Under the pieces are notes generated by a model that worked only from the letters and a program-made list of their open reading frames with translations, made no database searches and was not told where the DNA came from. From NCBI GenBank assembly GCA_943914815.1, contig CALUDL010000064.1, positions 1 through 9,547 on the forward strand: a stretch of DNA of 9,547 nt, in the 5' to 3' direction. This stretch comes from an uncultured Brevibacterium sp. (lineage in GTDB: Bacteria; Actinomycetota; Actinomycetes; Actinomycetales; Brevibacteriaceae). Shown one piece after another: positions 5,114 through 9,547 of this stretch. Position 1 is the stretch's first letter. The number at the start of each line of letters is the position of its first letter. The position numbers and the translations under genes are program-made.

Positions 5114-6210
5114 TGTTCACCGTCCGCAGAAGGGTCGCCGAGGTGGCTGTCAGCTGACTGCGTGGATCCGGTTGTTGCGTACCTGTTGGCGAGCACTTGG
5201 ACAGCACGTACGTAGGCGCGAGTGTCCGGTGCGAGACCGTGCGCTTCAATGCTTGCTGCGCCCTGGTAGTACGCGGCGATTGCTGCTGGCACGGACTCGG
5301 TTGAGCCAATGAGTGAGCGGAGAATCACGAGTCCGGCCACGATGTTGTCTGCCGGGTCTGTGATGTTGAGTTGGCGCCCCGCGAGCGAAGACGCCCACAT
5401 GCCGGCCCGTGGCGTCACCTGCATAATGCCAATCGCGTTAACGGGGGAGACGGTTCGATGATTCAGGCCCGACTCTTGAGTGGCGATCGCAAGCCCTAAA
5501 TGTGGGCTCACACCAATTTCTGAGGCCAGCCGCGTGAGTGTTGCGTACACCCAGTCGCGGCTCGGCGCAGGTTTGGTTGAGAGCACCCACTTGTTAAACC
5601 GAGCGGCCTCAAGAACAGACGATGGGTACGGTTCGTCACCGTGGTGTGTGGGAAGTTTAGGCAGCCGGTGGTCAAATGTGGGGCGGGTTCTGCCGGATGT
5701 TGCCCCCGAACCCTGCAACATCAGAAGCTCGCCCACCACGATGTGCTGACTGGTCATGGCGTTGGCTCGCATGAGCGCACCCACAGAAGTTGAGTACTTC
5801 AACGCAATGGATTCGAGCGAATCACCCGGGCGCACACGGTGCGAAGCCGGTGGCGGAGCAACGTTCTTTTCTGGCAGAGACAGAATTTGGCCGGGACGTA
5901 CTGCCCCTCCTGTCAAGTTGTTCAGCTCCACGAGTGCGGGAATCGACACCCCATGTTTTTTCGCAATACTCAGTACTGTGTCTGAACTTTTGACCCGGTA
6001 GGTGCGGCCCCCGTGCGTGACGGGAACGGCCTCGGTCAGGGTGCCCGAGGTGAACCCGGGCGCGTCATCAATGAGCGGGCGTTCTTCAAAGCGTTCAGGA
6101 AGTTTGCGCGGCTGTTCGTGTTCCCGCTGGAGCAGGGCCTCGACTTCGAGCGCATCGGCACCGGGGTGCGTGCGCGGAGGTCGTTGGCGCGACGTGCGGA
6201 AATTGGTCAT
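5110..6210 (-). CDS. LysM-LysM-SLT lytic transglycosylase-like protein
   Basis: A 366-residue protein. It has two LysM peptidoglycan-binding motifs, about 69-113 (YRVKSSDTVLSIAKKHGVS) and 123-166 (HRVRPGDSLESIALKYSTS), a linker, then a lysozyme-like SLT domain at about 221-345. The SLT domain has catalytic-type Glu246 in ATQESGLN, AIGIMQVTP (259-267) and AAYYQG (312-317, where many relatives have AYNAG). Known members cleave peptidoglycan glycan strands by forming 1,6-anhydro-muramic ends. No N-terminal signal peptide, lipobox or membrane helix is visible, which is odd for a wall enzyme. The start is ATG at 6210 because GGAG (6222-6219) lies 8 nt upstream. An in-frame GTG at 6243 would add 11 residues (MRNPSSPGAFF) without supplying an export signal, and it lies only 4 nt from the predicted -10. 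Its stop overlaps the pknL start by 4 nt, so the two are almost certainly cotranscribed. The domain call is firm; activity and location are uncertain. Confidence 0.88.
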   Translation of the reverse strand: MTNFRTSRQRPPRTHPGADALEVEALLQREHEQPRKLPERFEERPLIDDAPGFTSGTLTEAVPVTHGGRTYRVKSSDTVLSIAKKHGVSIPALVELNNLTGGAVRPGQILSLPEKNVAPPPASHRVRPGDSLESIALKYSTSVGALMRANAMTSQHIVVGELLMLQGSGATSGRTRPTFDHRLPKLPTHHGDEPYPSSVLEAARFNKWVLSTKPAPSRDWVYATLTRLASEIGVSPHLGLAIATQESGLNHRTVSPVNAIGIMQVTPRAGMWASSLAGRQLNITDPADNIVAGLVILRSLIGSTESVPAAIAAYYQGAASIEAHGLAPDTRAYVRAVQVLANRYATTGSTQSADSHLGDPSADGEQ

Positions 6211-6247
6211 GAAAAATGCTCCGGGGGAAGACGGGTTTCGCACCTCC

Positions 6248-6253
6248 AGATTA
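6248..6253 (-). promoter_or_regulatory. Putative -10 element of the LysM-pknL operon
   Basis: TAATCT (6253-6248 on the minus strand) matches five of six bases of TATAAT. No good -35 lies 16-18 nt upstream. A start near 6241 would give a leader of about 31 nt with the GGAG site before ATG 6210, which supports that start codon. Confidence 0.4.
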
Positions 6254-6280
6254 GTTGCGGCCAGTCACATTTAGGTGGGT

Positions 6281-6308
6281 TTGCAGTGCGGCGTGTCGCA
6301 AGTACTCT
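6281..6308 (+). promoter_or_regulatory. Putative promoter giving a leaderless transcript of the Rv2175c-like gene
   Basis: TTGCAG (6281-6286) and TACTCT (6303-6308) are separated by 16 nt. Only six bases (TAAACC) separate the -10 from the ATG at 6315, so transcription would begin at or beside the start codon. There is no Shine-Dalgarno sequence, consistent with leaderless translation, which is common in actinobacteria. Confidence 0.6.
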
Positions 6309-6314
6309 TAAACC

Positions 6315-6647
6315 ATGAACGTTGACACATGGCTCACACGTGAAGAAGTTGCCCAGCTTCTGGGAGTCACTCCGTCGAAGGTCCGTCGCCTGCTGGAGGA
6401 CCGGTACGTGTGCGGAGTTAAGGATGGGCACGTGGTGAAGATTCCGGAACTGTTTTTCAAGGACAACGAACCGGTGCCCGCTCTGCGCGGAACCATCACG
6501 CTCTTAGACGACGCGGGTATGAACGACCACGAAATCATCAACTGGTTGTTCGCTGAAGACCAGACGCTTCCCGGACGTCCCATTGATCACCTGCGCAAGG
6601 GCGCTAAAGCAGAAGTGCGCAGGCGCGCTCAAGCACTTGCGCTGTAA
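6315..6647 (+). CDS. Rv2175c-family winged-helix DNA-binding protein
   Basis: A 110-residue soluble protein. Residues about 6-48 form an excisionase/MerR-like winged helix-turn-helix (LTREEVAQLLGVTPSKVRRLLED, then a short wing and VKIPELFF). The C-terminal part (58-81 and 88-110) has the family pattern GTITLLDDAGMNDHEIINWLF and RPIDHLRKGAKAEVRRRAQALA, very like M. tuberculosis Rv2175c. Known biology: Rv2175c is a DNA-binding substrate of PknL, phosphorylated on a threonine in a flexible N-terminal tail, which weakens DNA binding. That tail is missing here. The start is fixed by an in-frame TAA at 6309-6311, two codons upstream. Thr5 and Thr8 are the only early threonines. The gene is divergent from the LysM-pknL pair, so it could control that promoter, but this is inference. 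Family assignment is confident; DNA targets are unknown. Confidence 0.9.
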   Translation: MNVDTWLTREEVAQLLGVTPSKVRRLLEDRYVCGVKDGHVVKIPELFFKDNEPVPALRGTITLLDDAGMNDHEIINWLFAEDQTLPGRPIDHLRKGAKAEVRRRAQALAL

Positions 6648-6675
6648 AGCCCGTAGCGCTCTTACCTACTAACCC

Positions 6676-7740
6676 TTACGTATCCCGGCGTGTGAGTCGG
6701 TTGGCATACGTGCGCAATAGCTCCAGGTCGTTTGAGCCCACACCGTGCTGGCCCAGAGTGTCCAGCGCAACGAACGCGTCCTGAAGTTTGGTATCAATGA
6801 GATCTTCGTGTTCGCGTTTCGCACCGCACTGATCCAGGAGCTCAATCATGCGACCGGTGTCGGAGTCGGTTCCCAAGCGCTCACGGAACCACCGGGCGTC
6901 CTCATCACTCATGCGCGCCAACGCCAACCCCACTAGGACGGTCTTCTTCCCTTCAACAAGATCATCACCCGCGGGTTTGCCGGTCGCCTGCGGATCACCA
7001 AACACGCCCAGCTCATCGTCACGCAGCTGAAACGCCTGCCCCAACGGCAAAGTGAAAGCCGAAAGTGCGCGAACAAACTGAGGCTCCGCACCTGCTAAGT
7101 GCGCCCCTAATTCGAAGGGCTGTTCAACCGAATACTTCGCGGACTTGTACGTGAGCACTTCCATGGCCCGGTCCACAATCTGGGAGTCCGGGACCGGTGC
7201 CGCTTGGATCCGAATATCCAGGTATTGCCCCAGCATGACATCGCGACGAAACGCGTCATGCGTGGCCCGAACATCCGGGTCAGTCACGTTCAGACCGGAA
7301 GCGTTGAACAGTTGTTCGGACAACCCCAGGCACACGTCACCGGCAATAATCGCGGCATTGATGCCAAAGCTCCTGGCGTCTCCCTCAAACCCTGCACCGC
7401 CGTGCATTTGTGAGAAGAACGCGTGTGTGGAAGGGTTCCCCCGGCGCGTATCAGAGTTGTCAATTATGTCGTCGTGAATGAGTGCCGCCGCGTGAAGAAG
7501 CTCAACACTCGCCGCCACGTGCGCAATTCCCGGGTGGGTGCCGCCAGCCAGCTGGTAACCCCACCACGTGGCAAGCGCACGAATCCGCTTTCCGCCCACG
7601 CAGAACGCGCGAATCGGGTCGGTGAGTTCAGAAGCCACAGGCGACAAACCGGCCAGCTCATCAGCGAAGGTGCCAAGTTCCTGTTCCAAAACAGTGTCGA
7701 CGTGGGCAATAATGTCCGCAGGCTGATGTAACCGATCCAT
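6676..7740 (-). CDS. Trans-polyprenyl (geranylgeranyl/farnesyl) diphosphate synthase
   Basis: A 354-residue cytoplasmic isoprenoid synthase that elongates allylic diphosphates with isopentenyl diphosphate. It shows the GGKRIR block (49-54), the first aspartate-rich motif HDDIID (89-94: Asp90, Asp91, Asp94), RRG (99-101), a GQYLDI segment, KSAKYSVEQP, and the second motif as LRDDELGVFGDP (239-250: Asp241, Asp242, Asp249), followed by GKPAGDDLVEGKKT. The second motif lacks the last Asp of DDxxD, a common form in actinobacterial GGPP synthases. Small residues (Ala85, Ala86) sit 4-5 positions before the first motif, which suggests products of C20 or longer rather than strict FPP; this is inference. 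The position matches M. tuberculosis idsA2 (Rv2173). The start is ATG at 7740, 7 nt after a -10-like TAGGCT and with little Shine-Dalgarno sequence. A longer frame to 7845 runs antisense into dinB and is rejected. It converges with the Rv2175c-like gene, with a 28-nt gap. Confidence 0.92.
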   Translation of the reverse strand: MDRLHQPADIIAHVDTVLEQELGTFADELAGLSPVASELTDPIRAFCVGGKRIRALATWWGYQLAGGTHPGIAHVAASVELLHAAALIHDDIIDNSDTRRGNPSTHAFFSQMHGGAGFEGDARSFGINAAIIAGDVCLGLSEQLFNASGLNVTDPDVRATHDAFRRDVMLGQYLDIRIQAAPVPDSQIVDRAMEVLTYKSAKYSVEQPFELGAHLAGAEPQFVRALSAFTLPLGQAFQLRDDELGVFGDPQATGKPAGDDLVEGKKTVLVGLALARMSDEDARWFRERLGTDSDTGRMIELLDQCGAKREHEDLIDTKLQDAFVALDTLGQHGVGSNDLELLRTYANRLTRRDT

Positions 7741-7747
7741 GCCTGCA

Positions 7748-7775
7748 AGCCTACAGGGGGAAGTGTGAGCCGCAA
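7748..7775 (-). promoter_or_regulatory. Putative leaderless promoter of the polyprenyl synthase gene
   Basis: On the minus strand, TTGCGG (7775-7770) and TAGGCT (7753-7748) are 16 nt apart. Seven bases separate the -10 from the ATG at 7740. The -35 falls within the first codons of the divergent dinB gene. Confidence 0.4.
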
Positions 7776-9045
7776 GCAACTCGCCCGGTCTGGTGGGGAC
7801 CTGTCCGCGCTGTCCGGCGACGACACAGGGTGCACCACTCTGCATGTGGATATGGACTCCTTCTTTGTGTCCGTTGAGCTGTTAGACCGCCCGGACCTCA
7901 AGGGCGCCGAGGTGATTGTGGGTGGCCGTGCAGGCCGGGGAGTCGTGGTGTCGGCTTCATATGAAGCACGAGCATATGGGGTGTATGCGGGCATGCCCAT
8001 GAGCCGGGCGCTCGCTCAGTGCCCGTCAGCCGTGGTGATCCCGCCGTCGCGTGGTCTGTACTCGCAGTATTCCGCCCAGGTTTTTGATGTCCTGAAAACC
8101 TTTACCGACGAGGTGTATCAAGTGAGCGTCGACGAAGCGTTTATCGACGTCGCTTCGGCCGTGCGCAGACTCGGACGCCCGGGGGTCATCGCTCAGGACA
8201 TGCGCGCCCAGGTTCGGGAGGCTACTGGCTTGGCCGCCTCAATTGGCGTTGCCCATTCTCGTGTGGTTGCCAAAATGGCCTCTGCGCGGGCCAAACCCGA
8301 CGGCATGCTGATTGTGCCCCGCGCTCAAGTTGCCCAGTTTCTTCACGATATGCCTGTTGAAGCAATCCCCGGAGTAGGGGGTAAGACGCAAGACAAACTC
8401 GCACGGTATGGAATCACCACAATTGGTCAGCTTGCTGCGTGTTCTCCCGTTTGGCTCAACACCCGCTTTGGTGCACACGGAAAAGGTCTATACGCATCTG
8501 CCCACGGCGAGGACTCACGGGACCCAAACCGGGTTCGGGACCATTCGATCAGTGCTGAACGCACCTTCCCAGCCGACATTTTTTCGCTCCACGAACTTGA
8601 ACTCGAGCTCATTCGCTTAGCTGACACCGTGGCAAGCCGAGTGCGCAAAGAAGGTAAAGCAGCCCGAAGCGTGGGCCTGAAATATCGCACCTCGGACTTC
8701 TCAACCTTCACCAGATCCGTAACCTTGGATGCGCCCAGCGACGTCGCCAGCGAGTTTCGCGACGCCCTCCTGCCTGCCCTCAATAACCTTCACAAACGAG
8801 GGGCTGGGGTGCGCCTACTGGGCGTTCGCGCGGCCGATCTCAACGACCTCGGCGAGGTGGGACGGCAAGCGACCTTGGAAGATCACGGCACCGGAAAACG
8901 GGATTCAGAAATCGCGTTAGACGCTGTTCGTCAGCGGTTTGGGAAGGGAGCAATTTCGCGTGCGTCGCTCATTCGTACGAATCCTGATAAAACTCATGAC
9001 GCACCCACGCGCAAGACCGACTATGATAGGGATACCGAGCTTTGA
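7765..9045 (+). CDS. dinB: DNA polymerase IV (Y-family translesion polymerase)
   Basis: A 426-residue Y-family polymerase that copies past damaged bases. The palm catalytic residues are Asp29 and Asp31 (LHVDMDSFF) with Asp123 and Glu124 (SVDEAF). Phe34 sits at the steric-gate position that excludes ribonucleotides. SASYEARAYGV and GMPMSRAL mark the fingers, and IPGVGGKT begins the helix-hairpin-helix thumb. The little finger runs to about residue 370. RQATLED near 368-374 may be a beta-clamp-binding motif. There is no canonical QLxLF at the C-terminus, which ends in a charged tail. The start is GTG at 7765 with AGGGGG (7755-7760) 4 nt upstream. Upstream is the divergent polyprenyl synthase, 24 nt away. 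I saw no LexA box of the mycobacterial type (CGAAC-N4-GTTCG) in the short upstream region, so SOS control is not evident. DUF3040 follows 15 nt downstream. The function call is confident. Confidence 0.95.
   Translation: MSRKQLARSGGDLSALSGDDTGCTTLHVDMDSFFVSVELLDRPDLKGAEVIVGGRAGRGVVVSASYEARAYGVYAGMPMSRALAQCPSAVVIPPSRGLYSQYSAQVFDVLKTFTDEVYQVSVDEAFIDVASAVRRLGRPGVIAQDMRAQVREATGLAASIGVAHSRVVAKMASARAKPDGMLIVPRAQVAQFLHDMPVEAIPGVGGKTQDKLARYGITTIGQLAACSPVWLNTRFGAHGKGLYASAHGEDSRDPNRVRDHSISAERTFPADIFSLHELELELIRLADTVASRVRKEGKAARSVGLKYRTSDFSTFTRSVTLDAPSDVASEFRDALLPALNNLHKRGAGVRLLGVRAADLNDLGEVGRQATLEDHGTGKRDSEIALDAVRQRFGKGAISRASLIRTNPDKTHDAPTRKTDYDRDTEL
9022..9027 (+). promoter_or_regulatory. Possible -10 element upstream of DUF3040, inside dinB
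   Basis: TATGAT matches five of six bases of TATAAT and lies 34 nt before the DUF3040 start, within the last codons of dinB. No good -35 is present at 16-19 nt. It may allow DUF3040 to be transcribed independently of dinB. Confidence 0.3.
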
Positions 9046-9060
9046 AATGGGGGATTTGTG

Positions 9061-9459
9061 ATGGCGCTGTCGGAACATGAGCAGCAACTTCTTGACCAGC
9101 TGGAAAAGCAGTTGCGAAATGAAGACCCTCGATTTGCGCAAAATATTTCACAGTCCCACAGCCCAGCTGGTATCGCGCTGTCGCCCAAACACCTCGTCAC
9201 TGGCACGTTGGTGATGGTCGTCGGCTTAGCCGTAGCCCTGGGCGCAGTGTTCTTTTTGACTTCACCTCTGTCCACAGTGGGTGGCGTGCTCGGATTTTTC
9301 CTCATGGTGGGAGGCGCCTACTACGCTTTCGCGGTAGCGTCGGCAACAAAATCTAAAGAGTCCGCTCCCAAGGCTCAGGGGAAGGCGAACAAGCCCAACA
9401 AAGGTGGCTTCATGAACCGAGTCGAAGAACGCTGGGACAAGCGCCGCGGTTCCGCCTAA
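9061..9459 (+). CDS. DUF3040 two-helix membrane protein
   Basis: A 132-residue small membrane protein of the actinobacterial DUF3040 family. It opens with the family signature LSEHEQQLLDQLEKQL...EDPRFA (3-26), a cytoplasmic amphipathic segment. Two transmembrane helices follow (about 45-66 and 71-93) with a short turn LTSPLS between them, then a Lys-rich cytoplasmic tail ending in ERWDKRRGSA. The function is unknown. In actinobacteria the gene is usually found just upstream of mraZ and the division/cell-wall cluster (for example Rv2169c near mraZ Rv2166c), which suggests a link to envelope biology but proves none. The start is ATG at 9061, preceded by GGGGGA (9049-9054) at 6 nt. The adjacent GTG at 9058 would leave only 3 nt and would add one Met. 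Confidence 0.9.
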   Translation: MALSEHEQQLLDQLEKQLRNEDPRFAQNISQSHSPAGIALSPKHLVTGTLVMVVGLAVALGAVFFLTSPLSTVGGVLGFFLMVGGAYYAFAVASATKSKESAPKAQGKANKPNKGGFMNRVEERWDKRRGSA

Positions 9460-9547
9460 CCTTACTTCTTCTTCCACAAGCTCCGTGGCCACAGGGTGGC
9501 TCGTACACGCGCAAGCGCTGAACCCGCCCTGTCCTTTTTCACATCTG
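9460..9547. other. Region downstream of DUF3040, probably upstream of mraZ
   Basis: These 88 nt contain no complete gene. A small hairpin with arms GCCAC (9488-9492) and GTGGC (9496-9500) is present but lacks a T-run, so it is not a convincing terminator. By conserved gene order the next gene is expected to be mraZ, but no part of it can be recognised here. Confidence 0.5.

Noticed and set aside
3915..5215. Long plus-strand open frames antisense to pknL (182 and 258 codons)
   Set aside because: They lie opposite a kinase gene with all catalytic motifs and show Ser/Arg-rich or mixed composition with no domain pattern. They are by-products of GC-biased codon use.
6639..6659. GCGCT/AGCGC hairpin as a terminator between the Rv2175c-like gene and the polyprenyl synthase
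   Set aside because: The stem is only 5 bp, the loop is 11 nt, there is no T-run, and it overlaps the gene's stop codon.
7681..7764. SOS (LexA) box upstream of dinB
   Set aside because: No CGAAC-N4-GTTCG-like palindrome is present in the upstream stretch that I could find.
7741..7845. A 35-residue N-terminal extension of the polyprenyl synthase
   Set aside because: It would run antisense through the start of dinB and does not resemble family N-termini. The ATG at 7740 has a -10 element at leaderless distance.
9488..9500. GCCAC/GTGGC hairpin after DUF3040 as a terminator
   Set aside because: The stem is 5 bp with a 3-nt loop and no following T-tract. The GTGGCCAC palindrome nearby makes the pairing ambiguous.

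Overview
The window looks like a chromosomal segment of a moderately GC-rich actinobacterium. The evidence is a class II (plant-type) DAHP synthase, a PASTA-domain Ser/Thr kinase, a GarA/OdhI-like FHA protein, an Rv2175c-type DNA-binding protein, a DUF3040 membrane protein, frequent GTG/TTG starts and apparently leaderless promoters. Micrococcales/Actinomycetales-type lineages are likely, but the genus cannot be fixed from sequence alone. There are no signs of mobile elements, CRISPR arrays or phage.

Layout, left to right. A tRNA-Pro(GGG) gene lies on the minus strand (5-78). A 331-nt non-coding region follows (79-409), holding a 22-bp degenerate tandem repeat, an inverted repeat next to the tRNA promoter and two small hairpins upstream of the next gene. 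A tight plus-strand operon comes next: a GarA-like FHA protein with a long Gln/Pro-rich N-terminus (410-1270), a DUF151 'bifunctional nuclease' family protein (1273-1740) and class II DAHP synthase (1756-3132). It converges on a minus-strand pair, a LysM-LysM-SLT lytic transglycosylase-like protein (6210-5110) and a PknL-type PASTA kinase (5113-3161), whose reading frames overlap by 4 nt. Divergent from that pair is the small Rv2175c-like winged-helix protein (6315-6647). It converges with a polyprenyl diphosphate synthase (7740-6676), which is divergent from DNA polymerase IV (7765-9045). DUF3040 (9061-9459) follows, and the window ends in what is probably the upstream region of the mraZ/division-cell-wall cluster, which is not itself visible.

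How the genes fit together. From memory of M. tuberculosis gene order, aroG, pknL, Rv2175c, idsA2 and DUF3040 occur together upstream of mraZ (Rv2178c to Rv2169c), so the right three quarters of the window is a conserved actinobacterial neighbourhood. Genes resembling garA (Rv1827) and Rv1829 lie at a separate locus in M. tuberculosis. Here they sit directly upstream of aroG without the MerR-type gene that separates them there. The result is a PASTA kinase, an FHA phosphothreonine reader, a known type of PknL substrate (Rv2175c family) and a peptidoglycan-binding protein within 6 kb. A cell-wall-sensing phosphosignalling neighbourhood is a reasonable inference, but nothing in the sequence proves a new system. 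The most unusual details are the GarA-like protein with a six-unit PQQ repeat and no recognisable ETTS phospho-motif, the lysine-rich extracellular tail on the kinase, the LysM/SLT protein with no visible export signal, and the leaderless Rv2175c homologue lacking the N-terminal tail of its tuberculosis counterpart.
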